Notes: generated by a model from the letters alone, not told the origin. Positions 18,416 through 27,270 are shown, counted from the stretch's first letter. The stretch is DNA of 64,000 bases from Streptomyces sp. S.PNR 29 (GCF_030386795.1 NZ_JANUQM010000002.1:1-64000); one strand, 5' to 3'. Numbers and translations are program-made.

Positions 18416-19129
18416 ATGGGGAGAAACCTTCAAAGCGGTGAACGACTCAGGCCGATCGATCTGGCGCGCGGGCACGGTCTGTCCACGCAGGCGGTCAGGA
18501 ACTACGAGGAGGCCGGCATCCTTCCGGCAGCCGGTCGCACACCCCACGGCTACCGCACCTACACCTCGCTGCACGCGGGGGCCCTGCGCGCGTTCCTCGC
18601 CCTGGTGCCCGGCCACGGCCACCGGACGGCGACGTCGATCATGCGGGCCGTGAACCAGGGCGCGGTCGACGAGGCGTTCCGCCTCATCGACGAGAGTCAT
18701 GCACAGCTGCTCGACGACCGGCGGACCCTCCGGGCCGTGGAGAGCGCCCTGCGCGACCTGGAGCCCACCACGGTGTCCGAGCCCGGCGGCACGTTCATCG
18801 GGCCACTGGCCCGCAAGCTCGGAATCCGGCCCGCGACGCTGCGCAAATGGGAGCGCGCCGGGCTGGTGCGCCCGCGCCGCGACCCGCGGACCGGGTACCG
18901 CGTCTACGACGAGGCCGACGTACGGGACGCCCGGCTGGCCCACCAGCTCCGGCGGGGCGGCTACCTGCTGGAGCAGATCGCCCCGCTGATCGCCCAGGTG
19001 CGGTCGGCCGGCGGGCTGGAGCCGCTGGAGGCGGCGCTGCACGACTGGCACGGCCGGCTGTCCGCCCGCGGGCGGGCGATGCTGACCGGGGCCGCGGAGC
19101 TGGAGGCGTACCTCCGCGAGCGCGGATGA
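18416..19129 (+). CDS. Tandem MerR-type regulator (TioE-like)
   Basis: 237 residues with two MerR helix-turn-helix units. The first (IDLARGHGLSTQAVRNYEEA, then GILPAAGRT) is at residues 15-45, the second (LARKLGIRPATLRKWERAGL, then VRPRRDP) near 135-165. Both end in the wing pattern GYR-Y. Such double-MerR proteins are found in Streptomyces next to resistance or export genes. Divergent from the erythromycin-esterase-like gene over 69 bp with a perfect palindrome, so it very likely controls that gene and itself. The stop at 19129 is followed within 5 bp by the promoter of the ArsR gene. Confidence 0.85.
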   Translation: MGRNLQSGERLRPIDLARGHGLSTQAVRNYEEAGILPAAGRTPHGYRTYTSLHAGALRAFLALVPGHGHRTATSIMRAVNQGAVDEAFRLIDESHAQLLDDRRTLRAVESALRDLEPTTVSEPGGTFIGPLARKLGIRPATLRKWERAGLVRPRRDPRTGYRVYDEADVRDARLAHQLRRGGYLLEQIAPLIAQVRSAGGLEPLEAALHDWHGRLSARGRAMLTGAAELEAYLRERG

Positions 19130-19133
19130 GTGC

Positions 19134-19163
19134 TTGATAGGCAAGCCGTTACTTGCCTATGCT
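19134..19163 (+). promoter_or_regulatory. Promoter with embedded operator for ArsR-glyoxalase operon
   Basis: A TTGATA box (19134-19139) and TATGCT box (19158-19163) are spaced 18 bp. Between and overlapping them is a perfect 9-6-9 palindrome, ATAGGCAAG (19137-19145) and CTTGCCTAT (19152-19160). A start about 7 bp past the -10 box falls on the GTG start codon at 19170, so the mRNA would be leaderless and autorepressed by the ArsR protein. Confidence 0.7.
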
Positions 19164-19169
19164 GGGGTG

Positions 19170-19463
19170 GTGCCGGACGACGTCTTCAAGGCCCTGGCCG
19201 ACCCCACCCGCAGAAAGATCCTCGACGAGCTGACCGAGCGGAACGGGCAGACCCTGTTCGAGATCTGCGCGCGGCTCACGACCAAGCACGGTCTGGGATC
19301 GTCCCGTCAGGCGATCAGCCAGCACCTTGCCGTGCTGGAATCCGCGGGTCTGATCCGGACCCGGCGCCAGGGCCGCTACAAGTTCCACGACCTCACCACC
19401 GAACCCCTTGAGCGCATCGTGACCCGATGGCTCAAGCCCGATGCACCGGAGAGCACCCCATGA
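19170..19463 (+). CDS. ArsR-family repressor
   Basis: 97 residues from the GTG at 19170 (GTG 19167 is an alternative). Winged-helix protein: VFKALADPTRRKILDELTER at the start and SRQAISQHLAVLESAGLIRT as the recognition helix and following turn are the ArsR hallmark. No cysteine pair for metal sensing is visible, so it is probably not a metal sensor and belongs with the many Streptomyces ArsR proteins paired with glyoxalase genes. Overlaps the next gene by ATGA. Likely represses its own operon via the palindrome in its promoter. Confidence 0.9.
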   Translation: MPDDVFKALADPTRRKILDELTERNGQTLFEICARLTTKHGLGSSRQAISQHLAVLESAGLIRTRRQGRYKFHDLTTEPLERIVTRWLKPDAPESTP

Positions 19464-19846
19464 AGATCCACCTCACCAACGTCTTCGTCGACGACCAGGA
19501 CAAAGCCCTGCGCTTCTACACCGACGTGCTGGGCTTCGTGAAGAAGCACGATGTCCCGCTGGGTGCGGACCGGTGGCTGACCGTGGTCTCGCCGGAGGAT
19601 CCCGACGGGACCGAACTGCTGCTCGAACCCTCCGGTCATCCCGCGGTGCAGCCGTACAAGACGGCACTGGTCCAGGACGGCATCCCGGCGGCCTCCTTCG
19701 CCGTGGACGACGTACGGGCGGAGTTCGACCGGCTGCGCGAGCTCGGCGTGACCTTCACCCAGGAGCCGCTGGAGATGGGCACGATCACCACCGCGGTCCT
19801 GGACGACACCTGCGGCAACCTGATCCAGCTCGTGCACAGCGAGTGA
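19460..19846 (+). CDS. VOC/glyoxalase-fold protein
   Basis: 128 residues, one full VOC module: MKIHLTNVFVDDQDKALRFY, the conserved TDVLGFVKKHDVP turn, and DTCGNLIQLVH at the end. The metal ligand candidates are His4, Glu51-region and Glu/His near the C-terminus. Members include glyoxalases, dioxygenases and antibiotic-binding resistance proteins; the substrate cannot be told. Translationally coupled to the ArsR gene (4-bp overlap), so it is expressed when that repressor releases. Confidence 0.88.
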   Translation: MKIHLTNVFVDDQDKALRFYTDVLGFVKKHDVPLGADRWLTVVSPEDPDGTELLLEPSGHPAVQPYKTALVQDGIPAASFAVDDVRAEFDRLRELGVTFTQEPLEMGTITTAVLDDTCGNLIQLVHSE

Positions 19847-19873
19847 GGCGCCGGAGGGCTGCTCCGTCGGGGG

Positions 19874-21034
19874 CTAAGAGCGGAACGGCCCCTTCACCTC
19901 ATAGGTGATCCCGCCCGACGAACTCCCGGTCGTCCCCCGCTGGCTGGAGAAGTACAGCCGCGTGCCGTCCGGGGAGAAGGCGGGCCCTGTGATCTCCGAC
20001 CCCGACTGGCCGTCGATCCGCAGGAACGGGGCGATGACGTCGTCCGGGGTGATCAGGCAGATCTCCATGTTGCCGCCGTCCTCCGCGACGAACAGGTCGC
20101 CGGAGGAGGAGCCGGTGATGTTGTCGACGCCGGTGAGAGGCGCGGTGCCCGAGGTGACCAGGGAGTCGTCGTACGCCAGCTCGTAGGTGTTGGTGGTCAG
20201 ATTGAGCTGCCAGACGCGGTTGTCGCCCTTGGTCGTGAACCAGACCGTGTCATCGGCGTAGTGGCAGCCCTCGCCGCCGTTGAAGGACTTGGAGCCCGAG
20301 ACCTGGGTGCGGGTGGTCGTCGGGGAGCCGTCCGGGTCGGGGACGTCCGCCCAGCTGAAGGAGCCCGAAGTGCCGCTGCCGGCGACCATGACCTGGAGCC
20401 TGCCGGAGGACAGGTCGCCCCACGTCGTCGGCACGAAGCGGTAGAAGCGGCCGTCCGTCTCGTCCTCGGTCAGGTAGACGACCTTGCGCACCGGGTCGGC
20501 GGCCGCGGCCTCGTGCTTGAAGCGGCCCATCGCGTCGCGGCGGACCGCCGCCTTCGTGCCCCACGGGTCCGTCTCGTAGACGTAGCCGAGGGAGACCTCC
20601 TCGCAGGACAGCCAGGTGTTCCAGGGGGTCTTGCCACCCGCGCAGTTCTGGCGGGTGTTGGAGAGGATGCGGTACGCGCCGGTGATCGCGCCGGTCGCGG
20701 AGAACTTCACCGCGCTCGCACCGCCGGACGGGTTGATCTCCGAGTTGGAGACATAGATCCAGCCCGTGCCGTCCGCGTAACAGGCGCCGCCGTCAGGGGC
20801 GTTGTGCCAGGTGTACGACGTTCCGGAGACCCTCTGGCCGGAACGGGCGATCACGCGGCTGGTGAAACCGCTGGGGAGCCGGATGCCGTTGGCGTCGGGG
20901 GCGCCGAGCGCCCCGTACGGGCCCGTGCCCGGCTGGGCCGGGGCGGCGTACGCGGCGCCGCGCCACAGGGTTCCGCCGAGGACGGCGGAGGAGCCGCCGA
21001 TGACGGCCGCACGCAGGAGGGTACGACGTTCCAC
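19874..21034 (-). CDS. Tat-exported PhoX-like (DUF839) protein
   Basis: 386 residues. Twin-arginine signal MERRTLLRAAVIGG followed by a hydrophobic stretch and cleavage near AAYAAPA. The mature part is a beta-propeller of the PhoX/DUF839 type: NTWLSCEEVSLGYVYETDP, FKHEAAAADPVRKVVYLTED, and GGEGCHYADDTVWFTTKGDN carry the acidic and cysteine residues expected around the metal centre. PhoX enzymes are calcium/iron phosphatases exported folded by Tat. Many Streptomyces paralogues are annotated only as DUF839, so phosphatase activity is likely but not certain. Single gene, upstream gap 21035-21193 shows nothing clear. Confidence 0.85.
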   Translation of the reverse strand: MERRTLLRAAVIGGSSAVLGGTLWRGAAYAAPAQPGTGPYGALGAPDANGIRLPSGFTSRVIARSGQRVSGTSYTWHNAPDGGACYADGTGWIYVSNSEINPSGGASAVKFSATGAITGAYRILSNTRQNCAGGKTPWNTWLSCEEVSLGYVYETDPWGTKAAVRRDAMGRFKHEAAAADPVRKVVYLTEDETDGRFYRFVPTTWGDLSSGRLQVMVAGSGTSGSFSWADVPDPDGSPTTTRTQVSGSKSFNGGEGCHYADDTVWFTTKGDNRVWQLNLTTNTYELAYDDSLVTSGTAPLTGVDNITGSSSGDLFVAEDGGNMEICLITPDDVIAPFLRIDGQSGSEITGPAFSPDGTRLYFSSQRGTTGSSSGGITYEVKGPFRS

Positions 21035-21193
21035 TTCTGCTCCAGGGGTGCTGGACCGCCCCGCCGCCGGTTGGCGGCGGGGTTGCGGGGGGTGCGGTCA
21101 GGGACCCTAGGGGCGCGGGGTTATCCCCCTCGGTGACGCGGGGTGGACGGGGCATGGACAGATCGTTACGGTCAAGGGCCGGTCAACGGCAGG

Positions 21194-22675
21194 TCAAGCG
21201 GGCAGCGCCGGTGCCTCGCGGCGGCGTGCGCCCGGTCTGCCGAAGGGGTGGCTCGGCGCCGGCGGATCCGCGCAGGGCAGGTGCACCACCGCGTCCAGGC
21301 CGCCGTCCGGCGCGGCCCGCAACTCGGCCTCGCCGCCGCTCGCGTGGGCCAGCCGCTGCACCAGGGCGAGACCGAGCCCCGTACCGCCTTTCGGCGCGTC
21401 GGGGGCGCGCCAGAAGCGGTCGAAGGCGCGGCGGCGCTGCTCGTCGGTCATGCCGGGACCCTCGTCCATGACGTGCAGCTCGACCCGCGTGGGGCCGGCC
21501 GGGCGGGGATGGAAGCGGCGCTCGGGGACCGCCGGGCGGCGTACGTCGATGGAGACGGCGGAGCCGGGCGGGGAGACCCGCAGGGCGTTGGAGAGCAGGT
21601 TGTCCAGGATCTGCTCCACGGCCCCGGGCACCACGAGGACCTGACCGCCGAAGTCGCCGAGCAGGACCAGCCGGACGCCGTGCTGCTCGTAGAGGGAGAT
21701 CCAGGCGCGGTGCCGTTCGCCGCACACGCGTACCAGCTCGACCGGTTCCCGCGTCACCGCGCCCTCGTCGAGCCGGGCCATCGCCAGCAGTCCCTCGACC
21801 ATCTTGGCCAGCCGGTCGGTCTCGGTCATCGCGGCGGTGAGCGTGGGCCGGGCGTCCAGCGCGATGTCCGGCTCCAGGTTCTCCAGGCGCAGGCGCAGCG
21901 CGGCCAGCGGGGTCTTGAGCTGGTGGGAGGCTTCTCCCGCGAAGGCGCGCTGGGAGGCCAGGAGGTGGGCGAGGCGGGCCGCGGTGCGGTTGAACGCGGC
22001 GGCCAGGCTGCGGACCTCCGGCGGGCCCTGGGTGATCTCCACCGGGGTGGCCCGGCCGTCGTCGGCCAGCTCGTGCGTGGCGCGCTCCAGTTCCCGGATC
22101 GGGCGGCCGGCCCAGCGGGCGATGCCGAAGCCGACGACGGCGGTGGCCGTGAGGACGGCGAGCCCGCCGAGGCCGAGCAGCAGCCACACGTGGTGGACGC
22201 GGCCCTCGACCACCCGCGTGGGCAGCGTCAGCCAGACCGCGCCCTGCAGCGTGTCGTGCTTCACCGGCGCGGCCACCGACAGGTACTGCACCCCGCCGAT
22301 GGTGGAGGTCCGTACGTCCACCGTCGACGTGCCGCCCAGCGCGGCCGCGATCCCGGGCCGGTCGACCAGTTCCCGGGACGCCCGCGTGGACAGCGGGTGC
22401 GAGCTGGCGAGCAGCGTGCCCGTCGTGTCGACGATGACCACCTTGCCGCCGATGCGCTCGGCGCAGTGGGCCGCCCGCGTCGGCAGGTCCTGCGCGGCCC
22501 GGCCCGCGGAGATGGACAGCGAGGCGTACGCGGACACCGACTCCGCCTCGTCCTTCGCCGCGTTGACGATCCGTTCCCGCTCGCCCCGCGAGTAGACGAA
22601 GCCCAGCGGGATCTCCAGGCAGAGCAGCACCAGCGCGGCCAGGCTCAGATAGCTGAGCAGCAGCCGCCGGGTCAC
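21194..22675 (-). CDS. Sensor histidine kinase
   Basis: 493 residues from a GTG whose bases overlap the stop of the response regulator gene (GTGA). Topology: membrane helix at residues 5-25, extracytoplasmic sensor of about 150 residues containing VVIVDTTGTLLASSHPL, second helix near 178-198 (LLLGLGGLAVLTATAVVGFG), HAMP linker, dimerisation domain with His251 in ASHQLKTPLAAL, and an ATPase domain with N box DNLLSNALRVSPPGS, G1 DEGPGMTDEQ and G2 GGTGLGLALV. Orthodox EnvZ/OmpR-type kinase partner of the gene before it. Signal unknown. Confidence 0.93.
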   Translation of the reverse strand: MTRRLLLSYLSLAALVLLCLEIPLGFVYSRGERERIVNAAKDEAESVSAYASLSISAGRAAQDLPTRAAHCAERIGGKVVIVDTTGTLLASSHPLSTRASRELVDRPGIAAALGGTSTVDVRTSTIGGVQYLSVAAPVKHDTLQGAVWLTLPTRVVEGRVHHVWLLLGLGGLAVLTATAVVGFGIARWAGRPIRELERATHELADDGRATPVEITQGPPEVRSLAAAFNRTAARLAHLLASQRAFAGEASHQLKTPLAALRLRLENLEPDIALDARPTLTAAMTETDRLAKMVEGLLAMARLDEGAVTREPVELVRVCGERHRAWISLYEQHGVRLVLLGDFGGQVLVVPGAVEQILDNLLSNALRVSPPGSAVSIDVRRPAVPERRFHPRPAGPTRVELHVMDEGPGMTDEQRRRAFDRFWRAPDAPKGGTGLGLALVQRLAHASGGEAELRAAPDGGLDAVVHLPCADPPAPSHPFGRPGARRREAPALPA

Positions 22676-23526
22676 GGGTGGGCCACCTGCGGCTCGCCCG
22701 GCCGTGAGTGCACCGCCAGCCGGAAGCCCACCCCGCGCAGCGTCTGGATCCACGCCGGGTGGCCCAGCTTGCGCCGCAGCGCCGCGACATGGACGTCGAG
22801 GGTCTTGGTGGGGCCCTCGTAGTGCGGATCCCACACCCGGTCCAGGATCTGCTGCCGCGAGTACACCGCCCCGGGGTCCTCGGTGAGCAGCGCCAGCAGC
22901 TCGAACTCCTTCGGCGTGAGGTTCACGGCCTCGTCGCCGACCCAGACCTGCCGTGTGCGCCGGTCCACGACGAGCGGCCCGGGCTCGTAGGAGGGGTCCT
23001 GCGGGGCGTCGTAGGAGAACGGGTCCTCGGGCTCGTACGCGGGCGGGGCGTTGTACGACGGCGAAGAACCGTACGACTGCGAAGAACCGCCGTACGCGGC
23101 CACGGACGGGGGCGTCGGCTCGTACGCCGGTGCCGGTGCCGTGAACGCCGGCTCCGGGGCCGCCGTCGTGCGCTGCGTCCGCCGGGTCACCGCCCGCACC
23201 CGGGCCACGAGCTCCCGCATGCTGAACGGTTTCGCCAGATAGTCGTCGGCGCCCAGCTCCAGCCCCAGCACCCGGTCGGTCTCCTCGCCGCGCGCGCTGA
23301 GGATGATGACGGGCACGTCGGAGGTCTGACGGATGCCGCGGCAGACGTCGATCCCGTCCATGTCCGGCAACCCCAGGTCGAGCAGGACGACATCGCCGTA
23401 CGGGCCTCTCAGGCCGTCGGCTCCGGTGGCCACGTGGGTCACCGCCAGTCCGAAGTTGCTCAGACCCTGGGTGAGCGGTTCGGCGATCGTCTCGTCGTCC
23501 TCGATGAGCAGCACTCGTATGCCCAT
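22672..23526 (-). CDS. OmpR-family response regulator with a long Tyr/Pro/Ser linker
   Basis: 284 residues. Receiver domain 1-118 with acidic pocket Glu9-Asp10-Asp11, phosphoacceptor Asp50 in LLDLGLPD and the lysine in ADDYLAKPFSMRELVARVRA. The C-terminal winged helix starts near 185 (GPLVVDRRTRQVWVG...LTPKEFELLALLTEDPGAV, ending LRRKLGHPAWIQTLRGVGFRL). Between them lies about 60 residues rich in Pro, Ala, Tyr and Ser (for example GGSSQSYGSSPSYNAPPAY), whereas OmpR linkers are usually 5-20 residues. First gene of the two-component operon; divergent from carbonic anhydrase. Confidence 0.93.
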   Translation of the reverse strand: MGIRVLLIEDDETIAEPLTQGLSNFGLAVTHVATGADGLRGPYGDVVLLDLGLPDMDGIDVCRGIRQTSDVPVIILSARGEETDRVLGLELGADDYLAKPFSMRELVARVRAVTRRTQRTTAAPEPAFTAPAPAYEPTPPSVAAYGGSSQSYGSSPSYNAPPAYEPEDPFSYDAPQDPSYEPGPLVVDRRTRQVWVGDEAVNLTPKEFELLALLTEDPGAVYSRQQILDRVWDPHYEGPTKTLDVHVAALRRKLGHPAWIQTLRGVGFRLAVHSRPGEPQVAHP

Positions 23527-23743
23527 ACGTCCTGTCTCTCCATGAAACCGGCAGGAATCCGGGCAGCACTAATTCAATTTCCGTACCACCCGGTCGACAC
23601 CGTACAAGACTCAGGTGTCCCGGGGAATGTCGCACAAAAAATGTGCTGCGCCTGTCCGTGCTCTGGTGTTCGCTTAACCTTTCTTTGTGCATCACCCCTC
23701 TACGGTGGCAGCACCTGGACGAACCCCCAGCTCAGGAGGTGTC

Positions 23744-24349
23744 GTGAAGACGCTGCTCAACCGTGCCCGCTCACTCAGGAACCGCATTGATTTCGAGAGC
23801 GGTGAATACCGGAAACTGGCCGAGGGGCAGTATCCCGAGGCGCTCTTCATTACCTGCTCGGACTCGCGGGTCGTTCCCGCCCTGATCACGGGCGCGGGGC
23901 CCGGAGAAATATTCGAGCTACGGAACGCGGGCAATATCGTTCCGCCGCACGGAAAACCGGGGGCCTCCGGTGAGGCCGCCACCATCGAGTACGCACTGGA
24001 GGTGCTCGGCGTTCAGGACGTCGTGGTGTGCGGCCACTCACACTGCGGCGCGATGGGCGCGATCATGTCGGGCGACGACCTGTCCGCGCTGCCCGGTGTG
24101 GGCGCCTGGCTGGAGCTGGCCCGCCCGCGGCTCGCCCCGGTGCTCGGCGGACCGCCCCAGGACCCGACCCTGCGGGACGTGGTCCAGCTCAATGTCGTCA
24201 ACCAGCTGGCCGCACTGCGGGGTTACCCCGTCGTGCGGAAGCGGCTGGAGGCGGGCCGGCTGCGGCTGCACGGCTGGTACTACGAGGTCGACACCGGCCG
24301 GGTCCACGAGCTGGACGAGGACGAGCGGTTCCGGGTGCACGCCGCATGA
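23744..24349 (+). CDS. Beta-class carbonic anhydrase
   Basis: 201 residues from a GTG with AGGAGGT at 23734-23740. Interconverts CO2 and bicarbonate in the cytoplasm. Zinc ligands and the active-site dyad are all present: Cys38 and Asp40-Arg42 in ITCSDSR, His98 and Cys101 in VVVCGHSHCG. GEIFELRNAGNIVPP is the family signature. The stop overlaps the start of the SulP transporter gene (ATGA), so the two proteins are made together and probably act as a bicarbonate-uptake or pH-related pair. Confidence 0.95.
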   Translation: MKTLLNRARSLRNRIDFESGEYRKLAEGQYPEALFITCSDSRVVPALITGAGPGEIFELRNAGNIVPPHGKPGASGEAATIEYALEVLGVQDVVVCGHSHCGAMGAIMSGDDLSALPGVGAWLELARPRLAPVLGGPPQDPTLRDVVQLNVVNQLAALRGYPVVRKRLEAGRLRLHGWYYEVDTGRVHELDEDERFRVHAA

Positions 24350-26295
24350 GCGGGATGCACGCACGCGGCCGGGTGCCCGCGCACGGCCGTACCGCCGGGA
24401 GGGAGTACGGCGGAACGGCCGGGGGACCACCGGAGTCCCGGGAGTCCCGGGCGGCTCAGGGGATCATGGGGCTGGCGGGAGCCAAGCTCCCCAAGGGCGA
24501 CCTCGGCACCGACATCACCGCCTCCCTCGTCGTCTTCCTCGTCGCCCTGCCGCTGTGCATCGGCGTCGCGGTCGCCTCAGGCGTCCCGGCGGAGCTGGGG
24601 ATCATCTCCGGTGTGATCGGCGGGCTCGTGGTGGGCGTGGCCCGGGGCAGCACGCTCCAGGTCAGCGGACCCGCCGCCGGGCTCGCCGCGCTGGTGGCGG
24701 AGACGGTGCTGGAGCACGGGGTGGCCATGCTCGGCGTGATCGTGCTGTTCGCCGGCATCCTGCAGATCGTGCTCGGCCTGATCAAGCTCGGCCGGTGGTT
24801 CCAGGCGATCTCCCTCGCCGTCGTCCAGGGCATGCTCGCCGGCATCGGCCTGCCGCTGATGTTCAGCCAGGCCTACCCGATGGCCGACGCGAAGGCACCG
24901 GGCGTGCCCGTCGAGAACATGCTCGGCATCCCCGGACTGCTCGCCGACACCTTCGCGAACCCGCAGGCCCTGATCGCCGCCGGGCTGGGCATCGTCACCA
25001 TCGCGCTCAGCTTCCTGTGGAAGTCGCTGCCGCTGCCGGAGCCGGTGAAGAAGATCCCGGCCGCGCTGGTCGCCGTCGGCATCGGCATCGCGGTCGCCGC
25101 GCTGCCGGGCGTGGACGTGAAGACCCTCCAGGTCGGCAATCTGCTCGCCTCCGTGGACGTGCCGGGCGCCGAGCAGTTCGCGGGCCTGGCGGACCCGGCG
25201 ATCATCACCGCCATCCTCACCTTCACGGTGATCGCCTCCGCGGAGAGCCTGTTCACCGCCGCCGCCGTGGACCGTATGCACAGCGGCCCGCGCACCCGCT
25301 ACAACACCGAACTCATCGCCCAGGGCGCCGGCAACACGGTCGCCGGCATCCTCGGCGCACTGCCCATCACGGCGGTCGTGGCGCGCAGCTCGGCGAACGT
25401 CCAGGCCGGCGCCAAGACCCGGCTCTCCCGCGCCCTGCACGGCCTGTGGCTGCTCGCCTTCGCGCTGCTGCTGCCGCAGGTGCTCGCGCTGATCCCGATC
25501 TCGGTGCTCGCGGGCGTCCTCATCCACAGCGGCTGGAAGCTCTTCTCGCCCGGCGAGTTCCCCAAGATGTGGCGTCAGGACCGCGGCGAGTTCGCCGTCA
25601 TGACCCTCACCACGCTGGTCATCGTGGCGACCGCGCTGCTGGAGGGCGTGCTCTTCGGGCTGGCCGCCGGGATCGTCCTGGCCGCCGTACGGATGTCGCA
25701 GACCGTCATCAGGCAGCACCTGGAGGAGGACACCGCCAAGGTCGTCATGGCCGGCAACGCCACGTTCCTGCGGCTGCCGCAGGTCATCGAGGCGCTGGAG
25801 GCCGCCGCCGCGTCCGGCAAGCCCCGCATCCGCCTGGACCTGACCGGCGTGACCCACCTGGACCACGCCTGCCGCAACCAGGTCGAGGAGTTCACCGCGC
25901 AGCAGCGGGAACGCGGGCTGCGGGTGGAGCTGCTGATGCCGGGCCCGGCGAAGGGCGCGCAGGACACGCGGACGGAGACCTCCGGCAAGGGGGGCGAAAC
26001 GGCCTCCGGACGGACCGTACCGCTGCCCAGGCGCCGCCCGGCACCGGCCGAGGACACCGGTCCCCTCCGGCAGGACGGCGCCGACTGGAGCGCCCCGGCC
26101 TTCTCGGGGCCCGACGCCGACTGGGGCGCGTCTGCCCCCTCGGCTCACGGCTCCGACCGACAAGCACCCGCCTCCTCGGCGACCGGCCCCCACTGGGACA
26201 CGCCGGCCCCTTCGGCGCCCGGCCCCGACGCCGAGTGGTTCTACCTGGACACGCGCCCCCTTCCGGAGGAGTACGCCCGCTCCTACCTTTCGTAG
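24346..26295 (+). CDS. SulP-family anion (probably bicarbonate) transporter
   Basis: 649 residues. About 10-12 membrane segments run from residue 45 to about 440, opening with DITASLVVFLVALPLCIGVA, and containing QVSGPAAGLAALVAE and the loop NTELIAQGAGNTVAG typical of SulP/SLC26 carriers. A C-terminal STAS-like part (TFLRLPQVIEALEAA...RIRLDLTGVTHLDHACRNQVEEF) follows. The last 100 residues are a low-complexity tail with repeated Trp-Ser/Ala-Pro segments. Coupled to carbonic anhydrase by a 4-bp overlap, which in this family points to bicarbonate rather than sulfate; that is inference. Confidence 0.9.
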   Translation: MSGMHARGRVPAHGRTAGREYGGTAGGPPESRESRAAQGIMGLAGAKLPKGDLGTDITASLVVFLVALPLCIGVAVASGVPAELGIISGVIGGLVVGVARGSTLQVSGPAAGLAALVAETVLEHGVAMLGVIVLFAGILQIVLGLIKLGRWFQAISLAVVQGMLAGIGLPLMFSQAYPMADAKAPGVPVENMLGIPGLLADTFANPQALIAAGLGIVTIALSFLWKSLPLPEPVKKIPAALVAVGIGIAVAALPGVDVKTLQVGNLLASVDVPGAEQFAGLADPAIITAILTFTVIASAESLFTAAAVDRMHSGPRTRYNTELIAQGAGNTVAGILGALPITAVVARSSANVQAGAKTRLSRALHGLWLLAFALLLPQVLALIPISVLAGVLIHSGWKLFSPGEFPKMWRQDRGEFAVMTLTTLVIVATALLEGVLFGLAAGIVLAAVRMSQTVIRQHLEEDTAKVVMAGNATFLRLPQVIEALEAAAASGKPRIRLDLTGVTHLDHACRNQVEEFTAQQRERGLRVELLMPGPAKGAQDTRTETSGKGGETASGRTVPLPRRRPAPAEDTGPLRQDGADWSAPAFSGPDADWGASAPSAHGSDRQAPASSATGPHWDTPAPSAPGPDAEWFYLDTRPLPEEYARSYLS

Positions 26296-26343
26296 CCTGG
26301 AGGCCGCAGGCACACCCGAACGCGACAGCTGAGGAGTTCGCCC

Positions 26344-27270
26344 ATGTCCGGCTGGAACACGAGCGACATCCCCGACCAGGGCGGACGCACCGCCGTCGTC
26401 ACCGGTGCCAACAGCGGGATCGGGTACGTCACGGCGCGGGAACTGGCCCGCAAGGGGGCGCGGGTGGTGCTCGCGTGCCGGAGCAGGACGCGGGGCAAGG
26501 CGGCCCTGGACCGGCTCACCACCGAAGTGCCGGGCGCCGAAGCGGAGTTGCGTCTGCTCGACCTGGGCGACCTCACCTCCGTACGGGAGTTCGCGAGCGG
26601 GCTCCCGTACGAGCGGCTCGGTCTGCTGGTCAACAACGCCGGGGTGATGGCGCTGCCGTACGGCACGACGGCGGACGGGTTCGAGACCCAGTTCGGCGTG
26701 AACCACCTGGGGCACTTCGCCCTCACCGGCCTGCTGCTGCCCGCGCTGCTCGCCGCGCCGGACGCCCGGGTGGTGACCGTGTCCAGCGGGATGCACGCGC
26801 TGGCCAACGTCGACCTCGCCGGCCCGGGCAGCGGCCGCCGGTACCGGCGTTGGGTCGCCTACGCCGGCTCCAAGTCCGCCAACCTGCTGTTCACGCACGA
26901 GCTGGCGCGCAGGCTGGCGGCGCGGGGCGCGGACGTGGTGGCGGCCGCGGCCCACCCGGGGTACGCGGCCACCAACCTGCAGACCGCCGGGGTGCGGATC
27001 GAGGAGCGCACCATCGCCGAGCGGTTCATCCAGATCGGCAACCGGGTCGTCGCCCAGTCGGCCGAGGCGGGCGCGCTGCCGATCCTGTACGCGGCGACCG
27101 CCCCCGGCGTACGGCCCGACTCCTTCACCGGCCCGTCCTTCGCGATGTGGCGCGGGGCGCCCGCACCGTCCTGGCGGGCGCCCTGGACCGTCGACGACGC
27201 GATGGGCGAACGGCTGTGGACCGTCTCCGAGCGGCTGACGGGCGTGACGTTCGACGCGCTGAAGGCCTGA
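26344..27270 (+). CDS. Short-chain dehydrogenase/reductase (retinol-dehydrogenase-like)
   Basis: 308 residues. Rossmann motif TAVVTGANSGIGYVTARELA at the start, ACRSRTRGKAA with an arginine favouring NADP(H), LVNNAGVMALP, and the catalytic Tyr and Lys in YAGSKSANLLFTHELAR. Long substrate-loop C-terminus like the WWOX/RDH11-type oxidoreductases common in actinobacteria. Cytosolic; substrate unknown. RBS GAGGAG about 7 bp upstream of ATG. Separate unit from the SulP gene (48-bp gap) but may be co-transcribed. Confidence 0.9.
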   Translation: MSGWNTSDIPDQGGRTAVVTGANSGIGYVTARELARKGARVVLACRSRTRGKAALDRLTTEVPGAEAELRLLDLGDLTSVREFASGLPYERLGLLVNNAGVMALPYGTTADGFETQFGVNHLGHFALTGLLLPALLAAPDARVVTVSSGMHALANVDLAGPGSGRRYRRWVAYAGSKSANLLFTHELARRLAARGADVVAAAAHPGYAATNLQTAGVRIEERTIAERFIQIGNRVVAQSAEAGALPILYAATAPGVRPDSFTGPSFAMWRGAPAPSWRAPWTVDDAMGERLWTVSERLTGVTFDALKA

